From Candidatus Eiseniibacteriota bacterium (lineage in GTDB: Bacteria > Eisenbacteria > RBG-16-71-46 > JAFGJU01), in assembly GCA_016928935.1 (NCBI GenBank), contig JAFGJU010000212.1, positions 1 through 14,085 of the forward strand: DNA of 14,085 nt, read 5' to 3'. Positions 1 through 7,619 of this stretch are shown here, one piece after another; within the stretch, counting starts at the first letter, position 1; every line of letters starts with the position of its first letter. Made by a program: the position numbers and the translations under genes. Below the pieces are notes generated by a model. It was not told where the DNA came from, made no database searches, and saw only the letters and a program-made list of their open reading frames with translations.

Positions 1-638
1 CCCTTCTCGATTATGCCCAGCTCGTCGCAGAGCCTCTCGGCCTCGCTCATTATGTGGGTCGAGAAGATGATCGTCTTACCGCCGTCCCGCCATCCCCGTA
101 TGAGGTCGAACGTGGAGCGGGCGTTGACGACGTCCAGCCCGAGGGTCGGCTCGTCCAGTATCAGGACCTGTGGGTTGTGCACGATGACACGCGCTACGGA
201 GATCTTCTGCTTCATCCCGGTGGACATCTTCCCTACCCGCACGTCCAGCACGTCGCCCAGGTTGAACTGACCCGACAGCTCCTCTATCCTCCGCGACACC
301 GCGTCTCTACCCAGGCCGGCCAGACGGCCGAAGTACGCCAGCGTCTCCCTGCCCGTCAGACGGTCGTACAGCTTGGTGTCGCCAGACAGAAAGCCGATTC
401 TCTCACGCACTTTGTCCGGGGATTTTAGGACGTCGAAGCCGTCCACCTCGGCGGTCCCGGAGGAGGGGACCAGGATAGTGGAGAGCATGCGGAGGGTGGT
501 CGTCTTTCCGGCGCCGTTTCTTCCAAGGAGGCCGAAGATAGTCCCCGGCCGGCATTCGAAGGAGAGGTTGTCCACGGCCAGGACGTCGCCCCTCTTGCCG
601 TCATAGAATATCTTCTTTAGTGATGTTGCCTTTACCAA
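1..638 (-). CDS. ABC transporter ATP-binding protein, NatA-like (C-terminus off the window)
   Basis: This is the nucleotide-binding subunit of an ABC-2-type transporter. It would hydrolyse ATP at the inner face of the membrane to drive a separate permease, which is not in the window. About 212 residues are visible. The Walker A motif GRNGAGKTT lies at residues 39-47, a signature-like MSTGMKQK follows in mid-protein, the Walker B motif LILDEPT is near 159-165, and the switch histidine is in FSTHIMSE (His195). The degenerate signature (STGM instead of LSGG) is usual in the NatA/ABC-2 drug and sodium export group. I chose the TTG at 638 because AGGA lies a few bases upstream and the N-terminus (VKATSLKKIF) then matches the family. 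An in-frame ATG at 734 would add 32 residues rich in Gly and Arg, and has no ribosome binding site. The substrate cannot be told; NatA-like export of Na+ or a drug is only a family-level guess. Confidence 0.93.
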   Translation of the reverse strand, partial: MVKATSLKKIFYDGKRGDVLAVDNLSFECRPGTIFGLLGRNGAGKTTTLRMLSTILVPSSGTAEVDGFDVLKSPDKVRERIGFLSGDTKLYDRLTGRETLAYFGRLAGLGRDAVSRRIEELSGQFNLGDVLDVRVGKMSTGMKQKISVARVIVHNPQVLILDEPTLGLDVVNARSTFDLIRGWRDGGKTIIFSTHIMSEAERLCDELGIIEK

Positions 639-722
639 CCTGTTTCCTGCCGTAAAACGAGATCGAACCTGGCCGCCGGGTCGTCCGCGCTCCCCGCCCT
701 CTCCGTACCGGCCCACCCTGTC

Positions 723-744
723 GCCGGCGATCATGAACGCCGGC
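723..744. terminator. Possible hairpin after the helicase gene
   Basis: A perfect 7-bp inverted repeat, GCCGGCG and CGCCGGC, surrounds an 8-base loop. It lies 73-94 bases downstream of the helicase stop and about 85 bases upstream of the ABC gene start, read on the minus strand. No T-run follows, so intrinsic termination is doubtful. In G+C-rich DNA such a repeat can arise by chance. Confidence 0.25.
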
Positions 745-816
745 CGGCGCGCCCCTGACCGCAGGTGCTGCACGAGCCGGCGCTCGAGCCGCACAATGTT
801 AACCCATCCCGCGTCC

Positions 817-3795
817 TCACCGCCACCTGGAACTGGGGCAGATAGCGTTGTACGCACAGTATTGGCAGGACATGTACTCTGGGGCGGCGCCGAAAGCCCG
901 GGCTCTTATGCCCCGCGCCGCGTCTCTGATGCGCTCGATCGCGTCCTGCAAGTCGGCTTCCGTGACTTCGTGCCTTCCCACGAGCCCCGACCCCAGGAAA
1001 TGGAGCTCCACCAAAGCCGGAGTCCTCCGGAACGTTCGCTGGTAGGCGAGGGCGTATATGTGCAGCTGAAGGCTCTCCTTCGTCCTCTTGTCGGCGTCCT
1101 TCTGCGAGTGCACCTGCGAGGACTTGAAGTCTATTATCCTCGTGCCCTCCTCGCGCTCGTCCACCCTGTCCCATCTACCCACGACCCTATTGTTGTCGAT
1201 GAAGAAACAGAACTCCTTTTCCACGTAGGTGGGTGCGACTCCGCTTCTCTCCTCGTCCTCGAAGAACTTGGTCAGGGCCGCCTTGCCTGCCTCGAAGCGC
1301 TGCTCTTCGTGATCCCGGGTGAGGAAACCCTCGCTGACCCACGAGGTCTCGAACACGCGCAGGAAGTCCTCCAGGGCCATCTTCCTTCCCTCGGCCTTGC
1401 GGCGCAGGTACTCCTGGACGGCCTGATGGATGGCGCTCCCGTACACGACGGCGTGATGTCTCATGATGGGCACGCGCAGTATGTGCACGTACTTGTACTT
1501 GAGCGGGCAGGTCTCGTAGTCGTCCACCTGAAGATGGCTCAGGGTCAGCGTTTCCTCGGGAGGTATCGGCCTCGCCGGCGGCGGGGCCTTCTCCTGTTCG
1601 AGGCCCGCGCTCCGCTGTATCGCTTCGATGGCGGAGGACTTGAACGGAACGGGCGCAGTCTTGGGAAGGTCCATCGCCTCCATCACGAACTGGCCGACCT
1701 TCTTGGGACGGGCACCGCCGTAGTCGCGCGCGGTCGTGAGGTAAAGCTCCTCTTTCGCGCGCGTCATGCCCACGTAGAAGAGCCGTCTCTCCTCCTGGAG
1801 ATGGAAGTCCCCGGAAGGCAGGATGTCTTTGACCAGCGCACCCGGAAGCTCTATCTGCTCCTTCCTGTGCGGCACCGGGAACCTTTGCGACACCAGGCTT
1901 ACCATGAAGACCACTTTGAACTCCAGGCCCTTCGCCTTGTGCACTGTGAGCACGTTCACGGCCTCCACGTCTATGTCGGCCTCGGCCACCGCGGGGTCGT
2001 CGCCGGCCTCGGTCAGCATGTCGAGATGCTCGACGAAGTTCTGCACGCTGTCGTGGAGTGCCACGGAGCTGAAGTTCCGAAGGAGGTCGAAGAATTTCGC
2101 GAGGTTCTTTATCTTCTCGTCCGCCGCCGGAGACCCCTCCTTGCTGAGGCGTCCCAGATAGCCGGTGTCGTGAATGAACCGGTACAGCACCTCGCCCGCG
2201 GGCCTCGTCCGCGCCAGACCCAGGTACTTCCCGACGTCGAACATGAGCCGCCGCACCCTCTCAAGGCTCGAGTCCGAGACCTGCGGCACGTCGGCCTGAG
2301 AGGTCGCGGGCGCCCCGCCGGCCCCAACCACCGTCCCACCCGCCAGCAGCTCCAGGACGTCGTGGAGCGAAAGGTTTCTTCTTCTCGCGAAGTTGTTGAG
2401 CCGCACCAGGTCCGCTTGCGGCACGTCGTACACCTCGGACCCCGCCAGGTAGTACAGGCTCACGCTGTCGTCGAACTTGGAGATTGACCTCAAGAACGAG
2501 ATCATCAACTTTATCTCCTCCCTGCTGTAGAGCCCCCTGCTTCCCGAAAACCTGTGCGGGACGCCGCGCATGTTGAGCGCTCGCAGGAAGGGGTCGGCGT
2601 CGTTGTTGGAGCGGACGAGGACGGCGAAGTCCCCCCTCGCGCACTCGCCCGCCTCGACCTTCTCAGCAATGAGGTTCGCCACCGCGTCCGCCTCGGCAGA
2701 CACCGTGTCGAAGTGGAGATGTCGGGGAGGAACCCCCTCTCCCTTCACCGCCGCCAGCCGCTTGTCCACCTTGTTCCTGACCTCGAGCCTGTCCGGATTG
2801 TTGAACTTGATGAGCCTGTAGGCGCAGTCCAGCACGGCCTGCGGAGACCTGTAGTTAGTCGTGAGGACTATCTGCCTTGCGTCGGGGAAGCAGTCCATGA
2901 AGCCCAGGATGTTGCTTATGGCGGCGCCCCTGAACTTGTATATGCTCTGGTCGTCGTCCCCGACTACCGTGATGTTCCTGTCTTCTCCGGCCAGGAGCTT
3001 CACAAGCTCGAACTGGGCGTAGTTGGTGTCCTGGAACTCGTCGACCAGTATGTACTTGAACCTCTGTCTGAACCTCTTGAGGACTTCCGGCCGAGTCCGG
3101 AAGAGCTTGAGGGTCAGGTTCACCTGGTCGCCGAAATCCACCTTGCCCTCCCTGGCCATCAAGTCCTGGTAAAGCTGATAGCACTCGGCCACCTCCAGCT
3201 CCCTCCGCGCCCTGTCGGCGAGCTCCGCGTCCTCCGGCTTGAGCTCGCTTTCATGCATCAGGCCGCGAGCGTACTCCAAGTATTCCTGTGGGCTCACGTC
3301 CTCGTCCTTGGCCCTGCTGAAGACGGACACGAGGGCGCCGATGAACCTAGTCGGGTCGCCGAGGGGACGATAATGGGAGAGCGGGAGCTCAAACAGGTGC
3401 TCCCTGACGAAGATTATCTGCTCTGCGGCGGTGAGCACGTCGAAATCGGGCGTGAGCCCCAGCTCAAGGGAGTGCTCCCTCAGAACCCGGTCGCCGAACG
3501 CGTGAAACGTGCTTATCCAGACGTCAGTGTAGCCGTAAGGCACAAGCACGTCCACTCTCTCCTCCATCGCCGCCGCTGCTTTGTCCGTGAACGTCAGGGC
3601 GATAATCTCACCGGGCTCGGCCCTTTTGGAGGCAATGAGGTGGGCTATGCGGCGCACTATGACGGAAGTCTTTCCGGTGCCGGCGCCGGCTATGATGAGG
3701 AGCGGACCCTTCTCGTGGGTCACCGCCTCCTCCTGAGCCGGGTTGAGGCCGGTCAGAATGTCGGAACAGGTCTGTAGAGTGGCGGATTCTTGCAT
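817..3795 (-). CDS. UvrD/PcrA-type SF1 helicase fused to a RecB-family PD-(D/E)XK nuclease with an Fe-S-type cysteine set
   Basis: This 992-residue protein is probably an ATP-dependent 3'-5' helicase-nuclease for double-strand-break processing or repair. The helicase motifs are in order: Q-motif LNPAQEEAV (17-25), Walker A AGAGTGKT (36-43), DEFQD (252-256), GDDDQSIYKFRGA, TTNYRS, VHKAKGLE (618-625) and YVGMTRAKEE with Arg679. The C-terminal third has the RecB nuclease pattern: YGSAIHQAVQEYL, Asp876 in GRWDRVD, and Asp889 and Lys891 in IIDFKSS. Cys763 plus Cys977, Cys980 and Cys986 form the C...CxxCx5C set that binds a 4Fe-4S cluster in AddB and Cas4. The ATG at 3795 is chosen because it sits just before the helicase domain. 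Its ribosome binding site is weak, and the open frame runs on to 4056 through low-complexity Arg/Gly sequence overlapping the SDR gene. No addB or recC partner is present. AdnA/AdnB-like proteins are the closest conceptual match. Confidence 0.95.
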   Translation of the reverse strand: MQESATLQTCSDILTGLNPAQEEAVTHEKGPLLIIAGAGTGKTSVIVRRIAHLIASKRAEPGEIIALTFTDKAAAAMEERVDVLVPYGYTDVWISTFHAFGDRVLREHSLELGLTPDFDVLTAAEQIIFVREHLFELPLSHYRPLGDPTRFIGALVSVFSRAKDEDVSPQEYLEYARGLMHESELKPEDAELADRARRELEVAECYQLYQDLMAREGKVDFGDQVNLTLKLFRTRPEVLKRFRQRFKYILVDEFQDTNYAQFELVKLLAGEDRNITVVGDDDQSIYKFRGAAISNILGFMDCFPDARQIVLTTNYRSPQAVLDCAYRLIKFNNPDRLEVRNKVDKRLAAVKGEGVPPRHLHFDTVSAEADAVANLIAEKVEAGECARGDFAVLVRSNNDADPFLRALNMRGVPHRFSGSRGLYSREEIKLMISFLRSISKFDDSVSLYYLAGSEVYDVPQADLVRLNNFARRRNLSLHDVLELLAGGTVVGAGGAPATSQADVPQVSDSSLERVRRLMFDVGKYLGLARTRPAGEVLYRFIHDTGYLGRLSKEGSPAADEKIKNLAKFFDLLRNFSSVALHDSVQNFVEHLDMLTEAGDDPAVAEADIDVEAVNVLTVHKAKGLEFKVVFMVSLVSQRFPVPHRKEQIELPGALVKDILPSGDFHLQEERRLFYVGMTRAKEELYLTTARDYGGARPKKVGQFVMEAMDLPKTAPVPFKSSAIEAIQRSAGLEQEKAPPPARPIPPEETLTLSHLQVDDYETCPLKYKYVHILRVPIMRHHAVVYGSAIHQAVQEYLRRKAEGRKMALEDFLRVFETSWVSEGFLTRDHEEQRFEAGKAALTKFFEDEERSGVAPTYVEKEFCFFIDNNRVVGRWDRVDEREEGTRIIDFKSSQVHSQKDADKRTKESLQLHIYALAYQRTFRRTPALVELHFLGSGLVGRHEVTEADLQDAIERIRDAARGIRARAFGAAPEYMSCQYCAYNAICPSSRWR

Positions 3796-3840
3796 GGTAT
3801 CGGGTCCGTGTCCTGCAACGTCGGAGTTCCGCGCCGGCGC

Positions 3841-3851
3841 GGATTCACACG
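3841..3851 (-). promoter_or_regulatory. 11-bp word shared with the baeRF10 upstream region
   Basis: The minus strand reads CGTGTGAATCC, ending 46 bases before the helicase ATG. The same 11-mer occurs at 13661-13671, 42 bases before the ATG of the baeRF10-like gene. It could be a promoter or regulator site, but no standard -10/-35 pair can be assigned around it. The rest of the 227-base gap (3796-4022) holds no convincing gene, only G+C-rich, slightly repetitive sequence. Confidence 0.3.
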
Positions 3852-4022
3852 GCACTGTGCGCCGGGCCGGGTCCCCACGGCAGTCTGCGCTCTCACCGTC
3901 GGTTTGAGGTGGCCCGGGGTCGAGCACGGCGTAGGAGCTTCGACTGCCGCCTCCGCTCTCACCGCCCCGCCGCGCGTGCGTGCGTCCGGCAGTGCGCCTT
4001 CGCACCGCCTCCGCCGCGCGAC

Positions 4023-4877
4023 TCAGAGCAGCCATCCCCCGGAAACGGGGACGCAAGCGCCGGTTATGTAAGAGGCGCGCTCGCTCACCAGAAACAGCAC
4101 GGCTTCGGCCACTTCGTCCGGAGTGCCAGCGCGCCGCATGGGCAGCGTCGGCTCAAGCTTTTTCATTTCGCGCCTGGCCAGTGCGCCTGTGTCTATGAGT
4201 CCCGGCGCCACGACGTTAACCGTGATGCCGAAGGGGGCGACTTCCCGCGCCAGAGACTTGGCCAGAATCAGCACGCCGGTCTTGGCGACGTTGTAAGCTG
4301 TAGTGTTGGGAAACGCCCTCAGGTTGTCGCAACCCGCCACGCCCAGGTTCACTATCCTTCCCCAGCCGCGTTTCCTCATGTGCGGGACTGCCCGCAGCGA
4401 GCAGAAGAAGGCGCTGTCCAGGTTGCTCCTGACTACGGCCGTCCATTCCTCGGAGGTGACTTCCAGGAGCGGCTTGTGCAGAAAATCCCCCACGTTGTTG
4501 ACGAGGATGTCCAACCGCCCGAATTCGCTCACCGCCGCCTTGACTGCCGCGGTCGCACCCTTCGGTGACGAGACGTCCGCGCAGACTGCGGCGGCTCTCC
4601 CGCCCTCCGCACGGATCTGAGCTGCCGTCGCTTCGGCCGGTGCTTTCAGCGAGCGATAGTTGACGACCACAATCGCTCCGGACCTGCCCAGCGCCAGTGA
4701 GACGGCCTTGCCGATGCCGGTGCCCCCACCCGTCACCATGGCCACCTTGCCCTCAAGGTCGATGCCGACCCCGGATGGAGGGCCTCCAGCCAGGCTGCGC
4801 AGGAAACGCTCCAGGGTGAGCGGACGAGCGCCCCGGGTCGATTGCTTCCGATTCACGACGTATGCTGGCTTCTTCAC
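4023..4877 (-). CDS. Short-chain dehydrogenase/reductase (SDR), FabG-like, catalytic Ser replaced
   Basis: This is a classical SDR with a Rossmann fold, predicted to use NAD(P)(H) in the cytoplasm to oxidise or reduce an unknown substrate. It shows the cofactor motif TGGGTGIG, the NNVG variant of NNAG, the catalytic YNVAK (YxxxK), and the C-terminal pattern ITGACVPVSGGWLL. The region that normally holds the catalytic serine reads VNLGVAGCDN, so that serine appears to be missing. From the GTG at 4877 the protein is 284 residues long. This start has GGGGG five bases upstream. It leaves an N-terminal tail of about 35 basic residues before the SDR core (IDLEGKVAMVTGGG); no good start lies closer to the core. 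The frame stays open to 5054, but that would add Arg-rich low-complexity sequence. It could be a pteridine reductase-like or FabG-like enzyme; the substrate is not recognisable. Confidence 0.9.
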   Translation of the reverse strand: MKKPAYVVNRKQSTRGARPLTLERFLRSLAGGPPSGVGIDLEGKVAMVTGGGTGIGKAVSLALGRSGAIVVVNYRSLKAPAEATAAQIRAEGGRAAAVCADVSSPKGATAAVKAAVSEFGRLDILVNNVGDFLHKPLLEVTSEEWTAVVRSNLDSAFFCSLRAVPHMRKRGWGRIVNLGVAGCDNLRAFPNTTAYNVAKTGVLILAKSLAREVAPFGITVNVVAPGLIDTGALARREMKKLEPTLPMRRAGTPDEVAEAVLFLVSERASYITGACVPVSGGWLL

Positions 4878-5050
4878 GACTTCCCCCAGGTTTCGGCGCC
4901 CGCGCGTCACCGACGCCCGCGCCGCCGCACACCCGCGCGGCAGCAGACAGCGGCCGGCAGTGCTCGCGAGCCCTGATGATATCACGGCGCGCGGCCCGCC
5001 TCCAGGAGTTCGCGCCGGCGTGCATCCCGGACGCGCCCGCGGCCTCAGGG

Positions 5051-6382
5051 TCACCCACGCCGCTTCGGCAAGTTGAACTGCGTTCCCTCCTGAATTCCCA
5101 AGCCGGGTTCCTGTATTATGCCCTCCCGCGCATAGATTGGCAGGACGGCTTTTCCCATCTCGGGCAGCTTCCTGGCAAACAGGAGCGCGCCCACGACCGC
5201 GAGGGCTCCGCCCATCGCCAGCGTGTAGGGAGCGCCAATCGTTCCCGCCAGGCTGCCTGCCGCCAGGCTCCCCAGCGGAGCCATGCCCATGAAGGACATC
5301 GTGTAGAAGCTCATGACCCTGCCCCGCTTGCCGTCGTCGACCACAGTCTGCATCACAGTGTTGCTGGAGGCCATGTGGACGATCATTCCAAACCCGGCCA
5401 CCGCCACGAAGAAATAGGACAACCAGACGTTCGGGGAGAGCGAAAACGCTATCAGACCCACGCCGAACAGCCCGCTCATGACGGGAATCATGCTGCCCAG
5501 GCCGCGCACACTCTTCCTGGCCGCCATGTAGAAGGCCCCGATGATGGCGCCGACTCCCGACGCCCCCACGAGGAAGCCCAGAGTGTGCGGGCCGCCGTGC
5601 AGGACGTCGCGCGCGAAAACCGGCATGAGCACCTGGTAGGGCATCCCTACCAGGCTTATCAGCGCCAGCAGAAGGATGATGTACTTAATGGGGGTGAAGC
5701 CGAACGCGTAGCTGACGCCGTCCTTCAGGTCACGCAGCACGTGAGTCTGCCCGTGCGGGCGGCGGCGCGGCGGCACCTTTATTGCGCGCAGGGCGAAGAT
5801 GACGGGAATGTAGCTGAGTGCGTTTACCAGGAAGCAGATTCCCTCACCCATCGTGGCGATGAGAATGCCGGCCACCGAGGGCCCGATGAGACGCGCGGCA
5901 TTGAACATCGATGAGTTGAGCGCGATGGCGTTTCCCAGGTCTTCCTTCCTGTCCACCATCTCCACTGTGAATGCCTGGCGCACCGGCATGTCGAACCCGT
6001 TCACGACCGCCAGTACCACGCTCAGGACTATGACGTGTGTGACGGTGACCACGTCCGTGAGCACGAGAACGGCCAGTACGGCCGCCTGCGCCATGGCCAG
6101 GTACTGCATGACCTGTATGATGCGCAGCCGATTCCATCTGTCCGACAGCGCTCCTGCCAGCGGAGCCATGAAGAAGGTGGGGATCTGTCCGGCGAATCCG
6201 ACCACTCCCAGAAGAAAAGGGGAATCGGTCAACCGGTAGACCAGCCAGCCGACCGTTATCCTCTGCATCCACGTGCCCATCAGGGACACGCTCTGGCCCG
6301 TGAAGTAGAGTCGGTAGTTCTTGTGCCGGAGCGCCCTGAAGATGAGGCGCAGGCCGGAGGGGTCGCAGTTGACGGGGCTCAT
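5051..6382 (-). CDS. Major facilitator superfamily exporter, EntS-like
   Basis: This 443-residue inner-membrane transporter probably effluxes a small molecule by proton antiport. It has about twelve hydrophobic segments. The N-terminus (FRALRHKNYRLYFTGQSVSLMGTWM) is typical of the MFS_3/EntS family. After the second segment comes MFS motif A in the form GALSDRWNRLRI, and the pattern NGFDMPVRQAF is also typical of this group. The ATG at 6382 starts 12 residues before the family's usual first conserved block, but it has no strong ribosome binding site. The alternative ATG at 6451 would add 23 residues and falls inside the repeat array, so I reject it. The SDR gene follows 173 bases downstream in the same direction, so the two may be cotranscribed. 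The substrate is unknown. Confidence 0.92.
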   Translation of the reverse strand: MSPVNCDPSGLRLIFRALRHKNYRLYFTGQSVSLMGTWMQRITVGWLVYRLTDSPFLLGVVGFAGQIPTFFMAPLAGALSDRWNRLRIIQVMQYLAMAQAAVLAVLVLTDVVTVTHVIVLSVVLAVVNGFDMPVRQAFTVEMVDRKEDLGNAIALNSSMFNAARLIGPSVAGILIATMGEGICFLVNALSYIPVIFALRAIKVPPRRRPHGQTHVLRDLKDGVSYAFGFTPIKYIILLLALISLVGMPYQVLMPVFARDVLHGGPHTLGFLVGASGVGAIIGAFYMAARKSVRGLGSMIPVMSGLFGVGLIAFSLSPNVWLSYFFVAVAGFGMIVHMASSNTVMQTVVDDGKRGRVMSFYTMSFMGMAPLGSLAAGSLAGTIGAPYTLAMGGALAVVGALLFARKLPEMGKAVLPIYAREGIIQEPGLGIQEGTQFNLPKRRG

Positions 6383-6442
6383 TCCCGGTATTCTGCCACA
6401 AGGAAGACGGGCTGGCAACCGGGGAGGCAACGCCCTGAGCCC

Positions 6443-6544
6443 TGACGTCATGCCTTTTGCGCTGCGCTTTGACGCTATCCCTTTTGGACCTACCCCCTGA
6501 CATTTTCCCTTTGGCGCTAAGTACTGACATTATCCCTTTGGCTC
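6443..6544. repeat. Four degenerate 20-bp direct repeats at 27-28 bp spacing
   Basis: The units start at 6443, 6470, 6498 and 6525. On the plus strand the best two are TGACATTTTCCCTTTGGCGC and TGACATTATCCCTTTGGCTC (18 of 20 identical). The other two are TGACGCTATCCCTTTTGGAC and TGACGTCATGCCTTTTGCGC (each 15 of 20 identical to the last unit). The array fills the space between the divergent MFS and ZIP genes. It could be a set of operator sites, or the multiple transposase-binding sites found at the ends of IS21-family elements, with the element itself gone. No transposase gene is present in the window. Confidence 0.75.
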
Positions 6545-6599
6545 CACAACAACCGCCTAGAGCCTTGACAACTGCCTCGGACGGGCGTAGGTTGTTGTG
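6545..6599. repeat. 10-bp perfect inverted repeat around the ZIP promoter
   Basis: CACAACAACC at 6545-6554 is the exact reverse complement of GGTTGTTGTG at 6590-6599, with 35 bases between. The right arm overlaps the proposed -10 of the ZIP promoter and the left arm abuts the last unit of the 20-bp repeat array. It may be a regulator site, or part of the end of a lost mobile element. Confidence 0.6.
6565..6593 (+). promoter_or_regulatory. Sigma-70-like promoter for the ZIP transporter gene
   Basis: A perfect -35 box TTGACA (6565-6570) is followed after 17 bases by TAGGTT (6588-6593), which keeps the important T, A and final T of the -10 box. Transcription would start near 6600 and give a leader of about 70 bases. 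That leader contains a small hairpin, TTCGG and CCGAA around a 7-base loop near 6601-6617. Confidence 0.45.
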
Positions 6600-6671
6600 C
6601 TTCGGCGTGGCTCCGAAACGCGAGAAAGCGGGGACACGCGGGCCTTCAGACACAGGGGAGCGACCACCCGG

Positions 6672-7418
6672 ATGACGCAGACTAACAACTTGGTCTGGAT
6701 TATTATCGGCGGGCTGCTCATGAGCGCCATAGCCATGGTGGGGAGCGTGGCTACCGTGCTCCAGCCGGCGACGCTCGAGAGGCTGCTGCTGCCGATCGTC
6801 TCCCTTGCGGCCGGGTCTCTGCTCGGCGGCGCCTTCTTCCACATGATTCCGAAGGGCACGGCCGCCCTGGACCCAACGCTCGCCGCCGTATGGTTGCTGG
6901 GAGGGTTCACGACATTCCTCGCGCTGGAGCAATTCCTGCACTGGCACCAGACCCACTACGCCTCTGCACAAGTCCGAAAGCCGGTGACGTTTCTCATCCT
7001 CATCGGGGACGCGATTCACAACTTCCTCGGCGGGCTCGGCATAGCCAGCACGTTCCTGATTGACCAGAGGGCCGGCGTCGTCGCATGGCTGGCGGCAGTG
7101 GCGCACGAGATACCCCAGGAGCTCGGCGACTTCGGGATTCTTGTCCACGGGGGATGGCGACCCCGCAGCGCCTTGACCTGGAACCTGCTGTCTGCGTTGA
7201 CGTTCCCGGTCGGCGCCGTGCTGGCTTACCTGGTTTCGCAGCACATGGAAGTGGCGGGCCTGGTGCTGTTCGGAGCGGGCAACTTCATATACATCGCGGC
7301 CTCCGACCTGGTGCCCGAGATAAAGGCGCAGAGAAGTTTCGGCCGCGCCGTGGTTCACCTCGGTTTCTTCGCCATGGGCCTGGCGCTCACTCTCGTCGTG
7401 GCATACGCTCTACACTGA
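6672..7418 (+). CDS. ZIP-family metal transporter
   Basis: This 248-residue membrane protein probably imports zinc or another divalent metal into the cytoplasm. It has about eight hydrophobic segments. The two metal-binding helices can be seen: IHNFLGGLGIAS in the fourth segment region and HEIPQELGDFGIL in the fifth. Family members usually have HNxxD in the first; here Gly replaces Asp. A histidine-bearing loop, HWHQTHYAS, precedes them, as is common in ZIP proteins. The ATG at 6672 is chosen because AGGGGAG ends 11 bases upstream and the next residues lead straight into the first membrane segment. The open frame back to 6597 lies in the leader. This is the only plus-strand gene, divergent from the MFS gene and convergent with groEL. 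Metal specificity cannot be told. Confidence 0.92.
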   Translation: MTQTNNLVWIIIGGLLMSAIAMVGSVATVLQPATLERLLLPIVSLAAGSLLGGAFFHMIPKGTAALDPTLAAVWLLGGFTTFLALEQFLHWHQTHYASAQVRKPVTFLILIGDAIHNFLGGLGIASTFLIDQRAGVVAWLAAVAHEIPQELGDFGILVHGGWRPRSALTWNLLSALTFPVGAVLAYLVSQHMEVAGLVLFGAGNFIYIAASDLVPEIKAQRSFGRAVVHLGFFAMGLALTLVVAYALH

Positions 7419-7422
7419 CGGC

Positions 7423-7483
7423 GGCGCCCCATGAAAGGGCGCCCCAAAAGTTGAGGCCCGCACCAAAAGGCACGGGCCTCAAC
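7423..7483. terminator. Two hairpins between convergent ZIP and groEL genes
   Basis: The first hairpin is GGCGCCC (7423-7429) pairing with GGGCGCC (7437-7443), starting 5 bases after the ZIP stop. The second is a perfect 11-bp stem, GTTGAGGCCCG (7450-7460) with CGGGCCTCAAC (7473-7483), around a 12-base loop. Because the stems are symmetric they could act in both directions. No clear T-run follows the second stem on either strand. The rest of the gap up to 7619 shows nothing more. Confidence 0.6.
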
Positions 7484-7619
7484 CGGACGAGAAGCGCCGT
7501 TCAAGGGCGTTTCTCCAAACCGGACTGTGTCCTTGTGCGGCTCGACCCGGCACCGGCCCACGGGGAGTGACGGCCTCACTACCGACCTTCCCGGCGCACG
7601 TCGTGCCGGAACGAACCTC

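Noticed and set aside
733..2487. 584-codon plus-strand open frame opposite the helicase
   Set aside because: It is antisense to a gene with all helicase and nuclease motifs; its translation is low-complexity Arg/Leu/Val sequence. Long antisense frames are expected in G+C-rich coding DNA.
2554..3777. 407-codon plus-strand open frame opposite the helicase N-terminal half
   Set aside because: Same reasoning: it mirrors helicase codons, has no recognisable domain and no ribosome binding site.
3796..4056. N-terminal extension of the helicase to a TTG at 4056
   Set aside because: The added 87 residues are Arg/Gly/Pro-rich, overlap the SDR 3' end and precede the helicase domain without homologous sequence.
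5844..7358. 504-codon minus-strand open frame across the ZIP gene, repeat array and MFS N-terminus
   Set aside because: It crosses two well supported genes in other frames and shows no family pattern.
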